Shown: positions 1 through 7,352, numbered from the stretch's first letter. The stretch: 18,661 nucleotides of DNA from Micavibrio sp. UBA6929 (GCA_002448815.1 DKAJ01000004.1:105505-124165), one strand, 5' to 3'. Program-made: numbers and translations. The notes: a model not told the origin generated them from the letters alone.

Positions 1-64
1 GCGCACGCCTGGAAAGCGTGTTGGGGGCAACTCCTCGCAGGTTCGAATCCTGTCATCTCCGCCA
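1..64 (+). tRNA. tRNA-Ser(GGA), 3' part
   Basis: The window opens inside a serine tRNA gene. The anticodon stem is 4-8 paired with 16-20, and the seven-base loop 9-15 has anticodon GGA at 11-13. A long class II variable arm follows (about 21-36). The T arm is 37-41/49-53 with loop TTCGAAT. The 3' acceptor strand is 54-60, the discriminator G is 61 and an encoded CCA is 62-64. The 5' acceptor strand and D arm lie outside the window. The 3' end is the likely integration site of the island, since an integrase gene follows at once and the tRNA end is shared with internal repeat ends. Confidence 0.95.
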
Positions 65-70
65 TTAACT
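59..70 (+). repeat. putative attachment core at tRNA-Ser 3' end (attL)
   Basis: Bases 59-70 (CCGCCATTAACT) overlap the last acceptor bases, discriminator and CCA of the tRNA. The same 12 bases occur at 4487-4498, and a copy with one mismatch is at 11476-11487, each at the very end of a 220-bp direct repeat. Location at a tRNA 3' end beside a tyrosine recombinase fits an att core. That the core is exactly these bases is inferred; the crossover could be a few bases away. Confidence 0.6.
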
Positions 71-149
71 TGAATTTCAATTTATTTTCAATGACTTAAC
101 TTTTTGCTTCAGCGGCCTTTGGCTCACTGTTACAGAAAGTTGTTACGTC

Positions 150-1943
150 ATGGCAAAGCAAAGGCACTTATGGAACCGCAAAGGCTGGTTTTACTTCCGT
201 ATCGCCGTTCCGTGTAAATTAGTTTCCAAATTCGCGTGTAAAGAGCTATCATGCTCGCTTAGGACAACTGATAAGCATAAGGCGCAGTACCGAGCACTCA
301 CACTGCAACGCGGTATTCAATTAATCTTCATGCAGCTAGATTTAGGCACAGAGCTTAGCCCTGATGAGGTTAAGAAAATTGTAAAAGCTTATTTCAATCA
401 AGCGCTAGAGCGCCTTGAGAAGCAAATGGGTGATGCACACAGGCAAACTAAAATCATGAATATGGTTAAGCAATCAGCTATGCAGAACCTATCAGGCGAT
501 GAACAAGTCATGGCTGAAACGTTGGATGTAAGCCAGTATCAGGAGCGTTTGGATTATCTTGTTCCTGCCGATTATAATTTTCCTAGGGATGATAGTGGCA
601 AGCGCGCTGGCTCCCACATTGCGCCATTCTTTTTTGATGGCAATCCAGATGCGGTGTTGCGCTATGTGCTGGATGAAAACGGCCTAAATGACCTTGAAGG
701 CTTTACGCCAAGCTACAAAGCGCTGCAAAAAGGCGTTCGGAGAGCCATTACAGAGCTGCAGCACCAGCATCAGCAACGCATGGACTTTGAGCCTGATATT
801 CAAATTCAAGACGATTGGTTTAACGATAATCAATCTGTGAAGATGGTTCAGGGCGTAGCCATTTCCCAGCACACAATCAGCGAATGTTTTAAGCAATTCA
901 TGCGCGAAGAGCACGCTAATTCACCTTCGAAAACCAACGGCAAGCGCCAGAATAGCTATGATTTGTGGCTTGAGCGATTTGGCGATGGCTCCATATCCAC
1001 CATCACACGTGACAATGTGCGTGTTTATCGTGAGACCTTAAAGCGTTATCCCAAAAACCGAAAGCAGCGCTATGATGGCTTAACACTAGACGATATTGCA
1101 GCGCTCAACCTAACCAGTGACCAATATATAGCAATTCCAACGGTGAATGGTTATCTCGACATGATGCGTGGCTTTGTGTCATGGCTGATAGAATGGAAAG
1201 AATTTGGCGATATTAATCCTTTTGACGGTGTGAATTTAAAGGATACACGTCCAGAGGATAGTAAGCGCGATCCGTTTTCTGATGCGCAGCTTGTGGCTAT
1301 GTTTAGCTCGCCTGTGTATCAAGGCTGCAAATCGCATACAGCAAGGGGGCAGCACACAAAGGGTAGCAAGATTATTCGCAATGCAAAATTTTGGTTGCCG
1401 CTGTTAGCGCTATATTCAGGGGCGCGCCTTGGTGAGCTTTGTCAACTCTATGTCGCAGATGTTCAAAAAGAAAATGAGATTTGGTACATGGATATCAATA
1501 AAAATGAGGATGATAAGTCTGTAAAAGCCAATAGTTTTCGTACGATTCCGATTCATCCTAAGCTAATTAACTTAGGCTTTTTGGTCACTGTGGAGCTTGC
1601 CAAGAAAAAAGGGCAGATCCGGATATTTGCAGACGTGCAAATCGCTGCAGATGGAAAGTATTCAACCATATTCTCTAAGCGCTTCACCACTTTTCTTGAA
1701 GCCTTTGGCATTAAAACGCCTAAAACCTGCTTTCACAGTACACGTCATAACTTTATTGATCGCATGCGTAATCATACCAATGTGCCTGAGCCTTTGTGGG
1801 AGTCTATAACAGGGCATAGAGATGGTAAAGCTAGCCGTGGTTACGGTAAAAGCTTTAGTCTTGAAAAGCGCTATGAAGCTATTAAGCAGGTGCGCTATCC
1901 GTTCCTTGATGATTTGTTGGAGCACTTGGCGGTAACCCCTTAA
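150..1943 (+). CDS. tRNA-targeting tyrosine recombinase (island integrase)
   Basis: A 597-residue site-specific recombinase, larger than lambda-type integrases and typical of the long genomic-island class with an N-terminal DUF6538-like region (residues about 5-60, with WNRKGWFYFRIAVP). The central part (about 240-370) should be the core-binding domain. The catalytic domain shows R426 in GARLGEL, H529-x-x-R532 in FHSTRH, H556 in ITGHRDG and the nucleophile Y565 in RGYGK, so all main catalytic residues are present and the protein looks active. It would cut and rejoin DNA at the tRNA-Ser 3' end for integration and, perhaps with a helper, excision. The ATG at 150 has no strong ribosome binding site, and it lies 85 bases after the tRNA, the usual layout. 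No excisionase gene was seen. Confidence 0.93.
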   Translation: MAKQRHLWNRKGWFYFRIAVPCKLVSKFACKELSCSLRTTDKHKAQYRALTLQRGIQLIFMQLDLGTELSPDEVKKIVKAYFNQALERLEKQMGDAHRQTKIMNMVKQSAMQNLSGDEQVMAETLDVSQYQERLDYLVPADYNFPRDDSGKRAGSHIAPFFFDGNPDAVLRYVLDENGLNDLEGFTPSYKALQKGVRRAITELQHQHQQRMDFEPDIQIQDDWFNDNQSVKMVQGVAISQHTISECFKQFMREEHANSPSKTNGKRQNSYDLWLERFGDGSISTITRDNVRVYRETLKRYPKNRKQRYDGLTLDDIAALNLTSDQYIAIPTVNGYLDMMRGFVSWLIEWKEFGDINPFDGVNLKDTRPEDSKRDPFSDAQLVAMFSSPVYQGCKSHTARGQHTKGSKIIRNAKFWLPLLALYSGARLGELCQLYVADVQKENEIWYMDINKNEDDKSVKANSFRTIPIHPKLINLGFLVTVELAKKKGQIRIFADVQIAADGKYSTIFSKRFTTFLEAFGIKTPKTCFHSTRHNFIDRMRNHTNVPEPLWESITGHRDGKASRGYGKSFSLEKRYEAIKQVRYPFLDDLLEHLAVTP

Positions 1944-2007
1944 CTTGCTCTGATCAGCATCGGTTGCGATTGCGGTTGTGCACTGGGGCAAGTTTGTGGT
2001 TTTAAGG

Positions 2008-2033
2008 TGGAGATGTTTAAGGTTGAATCTCCA
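2008..2033. terminator. weak hairpin after the integrase gene
   Basis: A seven-base inverted repeat (TGGAGAT at 2008-2014, ATCTCCA at 2027-2033) with a 12-base loop lies 65 bases after the integrase stop. A T run follows only at about 2049-2055, so it is a poor intrinsic terminator and may have another role. Confidence 0.3.
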
Positions 2034-2080
2034 TCTGTGGTGGTGTAAGTTTTTTTAAATTAAATTATAAAGAGAATTAT

Positions 2081-2335
2081 ATGAGAAACGCTTTACTATT
2101 AGCCTGTGCATCTTCTGTCTTGATCTCAGGATGTGCATCTAAATCAAAAGACATACGCGCTGCTTATGTGTCACCGCTTGAATATCAAGGCTATTCTTGC
2201 TCGCAGATTGGTAAAGAGTTAAAGCGAGTTAATAGACGCTTAATGGATGTGTCTGGAGCGCAAGATGACACAGCTAGCGGTGATGCTGTTGCTACATCCG
2301 AGATGTATTTCAGGAACAGCATCACAAGGATATAA
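2081..2335 (+). pseudogene. small lipoprotein gene, 3' end replaced
   Basis: The product starts with a lipoprotein signal: MRNALLLACASSVLISGCAS, with lipobox ISGC and Cys18 as the lipid site. The body (YVSPLEYQGYSCSQIGKEL) resembles a family of short bacterial lipoproteins that, from memory, continue with a hydrophobic segment and an end near 120 residues. Here similarity stops near residue 71 (about base 2293). The remaining codons are read antisense from an hsdM fragment and end at 2335. A ribosome site AGAG precedes the ATG. The 84-residue product may still be made and lipidated but lacks the family's C-terminal third. No function is known to me for the family. Confidence 0.7.
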
Positions 2336-2433
2336 TCCTTGTAACCAGCTGCATCCATCACGCCACGAAAGGTGTCACAAGCAGCCCATGCAGCGTTATT
2401 TACGTCTTGTTGTTTAATTGCTTCATTCGTCAT
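2294..2433 (-). pseudogene. hsdM: type I restriction-modification methyltransferase, 5' fragment
   Basis: From the ATG at 2433 the minus strand encodes about 46 residues typical of the HsdM N-terminal helical domain (NAAWAACDTFRGVMDAAGYK, then DYILVMLFLKYISDV). A strong site AAGGAG lies just upstream. Similarity ends at ISDV, after which the frame runs into the antisense of the lipoprotein gene. The SAM-binding domain with its NPPF motif is missing, so no methylase activity can come from it. It is the last of a minus-strand series: hsdS fragment, DUF2188 gene, hsdM fragment. Confidence 0.8.
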
Positions 2434-2450
2434 TTTTGTGCTCCTTGTGC

Positions 2451-2684
2451 TTATTTTGTATCTTTCGGCGGGTATGGGTCGTTGCCATAGCTGTTTCCGG
2501 CTCTGATTTTGCCGTCACGGCCATGGACTTTGGTATCGGATTGTTGGTTGCGGGCAATTTGTTCGGCACGCTCAATCGCTTCTTTCTGCGTATCGGTGAC
2601 CTTTGTTGCCTTGCTATTACCTGCACCCTTAACGGCCCATCCGTCGGGGTGCTTCACTACATGTTGATTTTTTCCTCGTGTCAT
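2451..2684 (-). CDS. DUF2188 family small protein
   Basis: A 77-residue basic protein. The chosen ATG at 2684 follows a good site (AAGGAA); an ORF start further upstream at 2738 would overlap the hsdS end and has no such signal. The motif HVVKHPDGWAVKGAGN followed by KATKVTDTQKEAIERAEQ matches DUF2188, a small domain of unknown function often found beside restriction-modification genes. The C-terminal part is rich in charged and glycine residues (GRDGKIRAGNSYGNDPYPP). It starts 4 bases after the hsdS stop and ends 17 bases before the hsdM start, so the three formed one operon. It is the only intact member left. Confidence 0.8.
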   Translation of the reverse strand: MTRGKNQHVVKHPDGWAVKGAGNSKATKVTDTQKEAIERAEQIARNQQSDTKVHGRDGKIRAGNSYGNDPYPPKDTK

Positions 2685-2688
2685 AGTA

Positions 2689-3212
2689 TTAATTCCTTGC
2701 TCTTGACTGAGTTTGACCCGGAGTAGATGTTGCCGCATCGAAGCCGGGTTTTTTATTACTCGCTGTTGGGCGAGATTCTGATGCCATCTGCATCAAAATT
2801 CCTTGGGTGTAGATCGCTTTGCGATTTTTTATCTCTTCTAAAAGTTGCTGCTCTCGCATGGAGAGGCTGAAAAACTCAGCCACTTTTTTTTGCTGCTCTA
2901 GTGAAGGCAGATTAACTTCTAAATCTTCCAAGCCTTGCTTGCTGACCATCTTGACCATGGTGCCTTTTGATCTGGACGCGAGATAAGACTGCGAAGATGG
3001 TTGGTTGATCCACCAAAGCAAAAACTCTGGCACAACCTTTTTTATATCTGGTCGAACACGAAATAATGGGGCAGCCACGATTGTGCTCTTTACATCCTCA
3101 TTAAGTAGCGCTGCAGTATTTGTCTGGCCACGAGAGCGGAAAATAATATCCCCCAGCTTGGCAAGCTGATTCGGCTTAGGCTTACCTCCAACTCCCACAA
3201 GGCCATTCATAA
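2689..3212 (-). pseudogene. hsdS: type I restriction-modification specificity subunit, 3' fragment
   Basis: The C-terminal part of an HsdS-type specificity protein: KLGDIIFRSRGQTNTAAL, PEFLLWWINQPSSQSYL, GTMVKMVSKQGLEDLEVNLP, then LEQQKKVAEFFSLS leading into a helical spacer (LLEEIKNRKAIYTQGILMQM). This is a half target-recognition domain with one conserved helix. The open frame continues to 3315, but beyond about 3212 it is antisense to helicase sequence and has no ATG, so the native start is lost. With HsdM also truncated and no hsdR in view, the system is dead. Confidence 0.8.
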
Positions 3213-3216
3213 CCTC

Positions 3217-4278
3217 TTGGAAAAGGTTGAAAGCGTTGCCGCTGAAAAAGGTGTACATTTCCATGGCATCAAAAAAGCCAGCAGCGGTAATGATGAAACC
3301 ATCTTTGATGGGCAATTCATCCGCTCAGAAACCAAAACCGATAATATGAGCCTTGGCGCTGATCTCTTTGCAGGCACCGCATGGACGTTTGCCAGCCCAC
3401 ACTTTGATGGCCAACTGGATTATCTGTTCATTGATGAAGCCGGACAAGTCGCCACGGCCAATGTTGTGGCAATGGCCACGGCGACCAAAAACATCATTCT
3501 GGTGGGTGATCAGATGCAGCTGGGTCAGCCCATCCAAGGCACCCATCCGGGTGAGGCTGGATTGTCAGTGCTGGAATTCTTGCTGGGCGATCATTCGACC
3601 ATTCCAGCAGAGCGCGGTATCTTCCTTGGCCAAACCCGCCGCATGCGCCCGAGCATCTGCCAGTTTATTTCTGATGCCTTTTATGATGGCCGCCTGACGG
3701 CCCATGAAAGCACCGCCGAGCGCAGCTTGGACCTCCAAGGCATTGATCTGCCCAATGAGGGGATTGTTATGATCTCGGCAGAGCATGAAGGCTGCTCGCA
3801 AAAAAGCGTCGAGGAAGGCGAAATCATCAAAGCAAAATATGATGCCTTGCTCGGCCAAGAATTTACCGACCGTGACGGTACCACACGCCCGATCACCGAA
3901 GACGATATTCTGGTGGTTAGGTCGATTAATCTTTCTGACTTCATCAACCAACAAATCAAGAGATCTGAAGGAACATGGACTCGCCTTATTTATAACGGCG
4001 ATCAGGATATGCTGGCGTACGCAAAGTCTGAAATTGTGCAGGATTTTCTCCAAAGAATTGATTCTGACACCTTCGCCAAAATCGTTTACAGGATAGCCCA
4101 AAACCCGAACGAAAACCGCTCCGGCGTATCAGACTTCATCATCTGGAATGATGACGAACTGAGAATGGTCGAGGTCAAGAAGGTTCGGGAGCAAGTCAGG
4201 GAATCCCAGCTGAATTGGCTTTCATGGATGATTGATGAAAACATCCCTGTTGAGATTGTTCGCGTAAAAGCAGTGTAA
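3217..4278 (+). pseudogene. helicase middle fragment joined in frame to a VRR-NUC nuclease end
   Basis: One open frame of 353 codons from a TTG, built of two unrelated parts. Residues 1-234 are the middle of a DNA2/NAM7-like superfamily 1 helicase: Walker B motif YLFIDEAGQV (D73, E74), motif III LVGDQMQLGQP (about 96-106) and motif IV QTRRMRPS (about 139-146). The Walker A region and motifs V and VI are absent. From residue 235 (base 3919) the sequence changes to a different protein ending in a VRR-NUC domain: SGVSDF (about 302), MVEVKK and the Q-x-x-W pair in SQLNWL. VRR-NUC enzymes are PD-(D/E)XK nucleases acting on branched DNA. Neither half is a complete enzyme. A short nuclease-only product from an internal start cannot be ruled out. 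The matching helicase end is at 8601-8891. Confidence 0.75.
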
Positions 4279-4498
4279 TCCGTTTCCAATGAAGGCAAGG
4301 CAGGATTCGAACCTGCGGTATGGTACCGTATTACATTCCACAAAGGATACAATGCTACCCAGTATTTGACATGAGAACCCTCAGTACCGTAGCAACAAAA
4401 ACCTTGATTTTGTTATCTTTCAGGACGATTATTGTTGCAACTCAATGGTAGGTGTAGAGGATTCGAACCCAAAGGGGGTCAATACACCGCCATTAACT
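4279..4498. repeat. 220-bp direct repeat, copy 1, with tRNA-like segments
   Basis: Starts right after the VRR-NUC stop codon and ends with the 12-base att-like core. It is nearly identical to 11268-11487 except for a central stretch of about 60 bases. Read on the minus strand it has a perfect T-arm-like hairpin (GCAGG, loop TTCGAAT, CCTGC) preceded by a 5-bp stem CGGTA/TACCG resembling a class II variable arm. A second T-loop-like GGTTCGAATCC lies near 4457-4470, flanked by GGTGTA/TACACC. On the plus strand it ends in TACACCGCCA. It contains no gene. It may be an element end, an integrase arm region, or a decayed tRNA-like RNA. Confidence 0.8.
4487..4498 (+). repeat. putative internal attachment core
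   Basis: CCGCCATTAACT, identical to 59-70 at the tRNA-Ser end. It would be the junction between the integrase-bearing element on the left and the metal-resistance element on the right. The 12-base identity and its position at the end of a long repeat are seen; its role is inferred. Confidence 0.5.
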
Positions 4499-4536
4499 AC
4501 AAACGAACTTTCATATGCCTGAGATGGCATAGCCTC

Positions 4537-4563
4537 AAAAGCCCAGCATTTGCGGGCTTTTTC
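4537..4563. terminator. intrinsic terminator, bidirectional
   Basis: GC-rich stem AAAGCCC/GGGCTTT with a 9-base loop, flanked by A residues on the left and T residues on the right, so it can stop transcription from either side. It lies between repeat copy 1 and the mer operon and would insulate the two. Confidence 0.7.
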
Positions 4564-4644
4564 GCTATTTGCAATTGACTTCCTCTCTATAAAAACACCC
4601 CGTTTTTCTCTAATTTTTCTCCTATATATGCCCCTTTCCTGAAA

Positions 4645-4673
4645 AACACCGTACTTGGAAAAGCGAAGTACGG
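4645..4673 (-). terminator. terminator of the mer operon
   Basis: Inverted repeat CCGTACTT (4649-4656) and AAGTACGG (4666-4673), loop of 9 bases. On the minus strand the stem is followed by GTGTTTTTC, giving a T run at the correct side for the mercury operon, whose last gene merA ends at 4727. Confidence 0.75.
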
Positions 4674-4726
4674 AGCTTTTAGTCATGGGAAATCAAGGGC
4701 TTGGCAATTGACCAGTTCGCACCAGT

Positions 4727-6163
4727 CTATCCTGCGCAGCAAGAAAGTTTGCTAACATCCTTATCGAAGGTTTGAGCGGCGAGTTTTAGTCCTTCAACGC
4801 CTGTGAGATACGGGAATATAGTGCTTGCCAAGGCTTCCGTTGTCATTTCAGCTTTTAGGGCGATAACTACTGTTTGTATCAAGTCTCCGGCTTCCGGTGC
4901 CAAGATATGTGCGCCTAGTAATTTGTCGGTTTTCCTGTCCGCCACCAGTTTTATTAAGCCTCTGGTATCACGGGCGGCAATGAAACGTGGCACATGGTCA
5001 AGGGTTATGACACTGGTTTTTGCGTCATAGCCTTGTTCTTTTGCCTGCGCCTCGGTTAGCCCTACATCGGCAACTTGCGGGTCAGTAAATATCACCGAAG
5101 GCATAGCAGCGTTATCATAAGCATTTTTATTACCATCAAGCGTATTAAGTGCTGCAAGTTTGCCGCCATAAGCAGCCATATAAACGAACATATCCGTACC
5201 CGTTACATCACCTACCGCATAAACATCTTCACGAGTAGTCTGCATATATTCATTAACCTGTACGCCACCGTTTTTAATCAGTTTTATACCGTTTTCTTCC
5301 AGTCCCATATTGGTCGTGTTCGGTTTGCGTCCGGTAGTTACCAAAACTTGCTCGGCATCAATAGTGCGAGTTTCTCCATTTTTATCGTGTGTCAGACGAA
5401 TACCACCATCTATTTCTTCAATTTTTTGGTAACCAATTCCAGCACACACATCTATGTTTTCATCTTGTAAATATTTAGCTAACGCTTCGCTTATTTCCAG
5501 CTCGGTTTCCGGCACTAATCGGCTACGACAGCAAATTGTAACTTTAGTTCCGGCTCTGGCAAACATCTGGCCTAATTCAACACCAATGACCCCACCGCCG
5601 ATAACAAGCAGAGATTTTGGTTGTTGTTGTAATTCTAATGCTGTGGTGCTGGTGAGGTACGGTACACTCAGCATACCGTCAATCGGTGGTAATGATGCGG
5701 ACGACCCTGTAGCAATAATCACTTTCTTTGGCGCATATAGCTCATCGCCTACCATCACACCGCCATCTGTAAAAACTGCCCGACCTTCAACATAAGACAC
5801 ATTTTCATAGGCTGGTAAAACATCAATATATTTTGCACCTCTAAGCTCATCCACCAAGGCTTGTTTTTGTGCCACCAATGCTTTCCAGTCGGTGATTTTT
5901 GCATTGGCTTCAACTCCATCAAAGCGGGCGGCTCTGCTTGCCTGGTGCAATGTTTCAGTTGCCCTAATCATGGTTTTTGAAGGAACGCAGCCAACATTAA
6001 CACAGGTGCCACCAATTGTACCTTCGCCCGCTATTACCACATTTGCACCTTTTTCAGCAGCGGTAATGGCAGCGGAAAAACCACCAGAACCTGCGCCGAT
6101 TACCAGTAAATCTGGCGAAGTTGTTTTTTCTTTAGCTTTATTAGAACCGCAACAATCAGACAT
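4727..6163 (-). CDS. merA: mercuric reductase
   Basis: A 478-residue flavoprotein disulfide reductase that reduces Hg(II) to volatile Hg(0) with NADPH in the cytoplasm. It has the FAD-binding GAGSGG (residues 23-28), the redox-active pair C54/C59 in GGTCVNVGCVPSK, the NADPH-binding motif LLVIGGGVIGVELG (about 185-198), the second FAD motif VYAVGDV, and the C-terminal mercury-handling pair C475/C476 in LSCCAG. The conserved Tyr of the substrate site is in FPYLTGVEGLK. The N-terminal NmerA metal-binding domain of Tn501-type enzymes is absent; instead there is a CC pair at residues 4-5. A ribosome site AAGG precedes the ATG. Last gene of the mer operon, 21 bases after merP. Confidence 0.97.
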   Translation of the reverse strand: MSDCCGSNKAKEKTTSPDLLVIGAGSGGFSAAITAAEKGANVVIAGEGTIGGTCVNVGCVPSKTMIRATETLHQASRAARFDGVEANAKITDWKALVAQKQALVDELRGAKYIDVLPAYENVSYVEGRAVFTDGGVMVGDELYAPKKVIIATGSSASLPPIDGMLSVPYLTSTTALELQQQPKSLLVIGGGVIGVELGQMFARAGTKVTICCRSRLVPETELEISEALAKYLQDENIDVCAGIGYQKIEEIDGGIRLTHDKNGETRTIDAEQVLVTTGRKPNTTNMGLEENGIKLIKNGGVQVNEYMQTTREDVYAVGDVTGTDMFVYMAAYGGKLAALNTLDGNKNAYDNAAMPSVIFTDPQVADVGLTEAQAKEQGYDAKTSVITLDHVPRFIAARDTRGLIKLVADRKTDKLLGAHILAPEAGDLIQTVVIALKAEMTTEALASTIFPYLTGVEGLKLAAQTFDKDVSKLSCCAG

Positions 6164-6184
6164 ATTTTTACCTTAAATTATAAG

Positions 6185-6538
6185 TTAGCAAGCTTTAGTT
6201 TCGCTTTCACATTGATGCAAAGTAGAGGCGTAACCGACATCAGTAGTGGCTTTAATAAAATCCTCTACACTAACTTTGTTTTTGTCATAAGTTACCGTTG
6301 CAGTCATTGTATCGAATGACGCTTCAACATTACTCACGCCATCAAGTGCGCTAATCGCTTTTTTAACGGTAAATGGACAGGTAACGCAGGTCATTCCAGG
6401 CACATCCAGCGTTGCGACACTTTGCTCCACACCACTTGTGGCAACCGGTTTGGCGCTATCCTCGGCATTAACCGTGGTTAACATGACACCACCGCCAAGG
6501 GCAGCAACAAGGGCAATGATTATAAATGATTTTTTCAT
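6185..6538 (-). CDS. merP: periplasmic mercuric ion-binding protein
   Basis: 117 residues: a signal peptide (MKKSFIIIALVAALGGG, likely cleaved after VNA at about residue 25), then a heavy-metal-associated domain with the Hg site GMTCVTCP (C51, C54). It binds Hg(II) in the periplasm and hands it to MerT. Two extra cysteines sit at the C-terminus (C110, C117), which classical MerP lacks. There is a strong site GGAG 8 bases before the ATG. It follows a shortened merP-like gene by 12 bases. Confidence 0.93.
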   Translation of the reverse strand: MKKSFIIIALVAALGGGVMLTTVNAEDSAKPVATSGVEQSVATLDVPGMTCVTCPFTVKKAISALDGVSNVEASFDTMTATVTYDKNKVSVEDFIKATTDVGYASTLHQCESETKAC

Positions 6539-6550
6539 GAGTTTTCTCCT

Positions 6551-6751
6551 TTAGCTTATAAGTTTTCCATAGGGGCTGGTGTGCGTATGAAAAGATTTAG
6601 GGCAATGCATACCATGAATATGCTGTGTCACCATTTTTTGTTCGGCACTGGGGACAGCGGGTTTAGAGCTATCTTTGGCATTGGCTGTAGTCAATATTGC
6701 TCCACCGCCAATGGCTGTAGTCAGTACTGTGATTAGTAGTAATTTTTTCAT
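6551..6751 (-). CDS. shortened MerP-like secreted peptide
   Basis: 66 residues, clearly a paralogue of the merP just downstream: same signal peptide pattern (MKKLLLITVLTTAIGGG) and a similar linker. Similarity ends at HGMHC (C50), where MerP has GMTCxxCP. The second Cys and the whole rest of the ferredoxin-like fold are missing, and the frame ends with a short unrelated tail. The result is a predicted periplasmic peptide of about 40 residues with His44, His46, His49, Cys50, His55 and His57, which could still bind metal. It keeps a good ribosome site (AGGAG) and no frame break. It may be a decayed duplicate or a small metal-binding peptide; the sequence does not decide. Confidence 0.7.
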   Translation of the reverse strand: MKKLLLITVLTTAIGGGAILTTANAKDSSKPAVPSAEQKMVTQHIHGMHCPKSFHTHTSPYGKLIS

Positions 6752-6781
6752 GGCTATTCTCCTGTTAAGTTAAAAGTAAAA

Positions 6782-7174
6782 TTAAAGTTTTTCTAAAATG
6801 GCCGGTGCTACATAAGGATAAACCAACACCAGTGCTATGACACCCGTCGCAATCCATAGCATAATTTTATTGATACGGTCTGAGGCCGGCATCGCACAAA
6901 ACGTACCTGGTTTGCAGTCTTCGGCTTTGGGCTTACGGTACACTTTCCAAAAACCATAAACGATAGCGGCAATAGCTACGGTTAAAAAATAAGGTCTGTA
7001 CGGCTCCATTGCCGTTAAATTGCCTATCCACGCACCGCTTATACCAAGCATTAATAATATCAACGGAGCGATGCAGCAAAGAGTTGCGCCTATTGCAGTT
7101 AATATTCCTGCGCCCAATATCCACTTTGTTTTAGTGTCTCCTGCAGACTCTATCTCATTTTTGTTTTGGCTCAT
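6782..7174 (-). CDS. merT: mercuric transport protein, inner membrane
   Basis: 130 residues with three predicted membrane helices (about 20-40, 63-78 and 103-122). The Cys pair C33/C34 in ATLCCIAPL takes Hg(II) from MerP in the membrane, and the cytoplasmic pair C87/C93 in EDCKPGTFC passes it to MerA. This is the full MerT pattern and usual length, with a slightly long N-terminus. Ribosome site GGAG before the ATG at 7174. It lies 24 bases after the small membrane peptide gene and 30 bases before the shortened merP-like gene. Confidence 0.95.
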   Translation of the reverse strand: MSQNKNEIESAGDTKTKWILGAGILTAIGATLCCIAPLILLMLGISGAWIGNLTAMEPYRPYFLTVAIAAIVYGFWKVYRKPKAEDCKPGTFCAMPASDRINKIMLWIATGVIALVLVYPYVAPAILEKL

Positions 7175-7198
7175 AATTGTCTCCGTATTACTTTAAAA

Positions 7199-7321
7199 TC
7201 AACCGTGTAAAAAAACACAACAAAACACCAGAAAAGCTACAAGTCCTGCCAATCCTATTATTGGCAACAAGCCTGAAAAGACGTTGTTTGTTGTATTTTT
7301 TTGTTGTTTACTTTCGTTCAT
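7199..7321 (-). CDS. 40-residue membrane peptide with a vicinal Cys pair
   Basis: A short frame between merR and merT, too small for usual gene callers. It encodes a polar N-terminus (MNESKQQKNTTNN), one hydrophobic segment of about 22 residues (from GLLPIIGLAGLVAF) and a C-terminal FCCVFLHG. A CC pair at the end of a membrane helix is the Hg-binding pattern of MerT, MerC and MerF, but this is half the length of MerF. It fits the merR-merT interval, ends 24 bases before merT and is in the same direction. The ribosome site is weak (GGA about 12 bases upstream of the ATG at 7321). It may help Hg(II) uptake; whether it is translated is unknown. Confidence 0.55.
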   Translation of the reverse strand: MNESKQQKNTTNNVFSGLLPIIGLAGLVAFLVFCCVFLHG

Positions 7322-7352
7322 ATATTCGTTTATCCGTGTGTTTCCGTTACAT

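Noticed and set aside
1662..1991. Minus-strand open frame of 109 codons over the integrase end
   Set aside because: It is antisense to the catalytic domain of the integrase, with no domain or ribosome site.
2294..3212. Working type I restriction-modification system
   Set aside because: hsdM keeps only about 46 codons, hsdS lacks its start, and no hsdR is present.
4279..4498. Repeat as an integron attC site, because it follows stop codons
   Set aside because: No matching RYYYAAC and GTTRRRY core pairs are found, no integron integrase is present, and the copy is linked to a tRNA-Ser core instead.
4429..4686. Minus-strand open frame of 85 codons between repeat copy 1 and merA
   Set aside because: It runs through two terminator hairpins and into the repeat; no domain and no likely product.
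5075..6176. Plus-strand open frames opposite merA
   Set aside because: They are antisense shadows of a clearly coding merA; no independent support.
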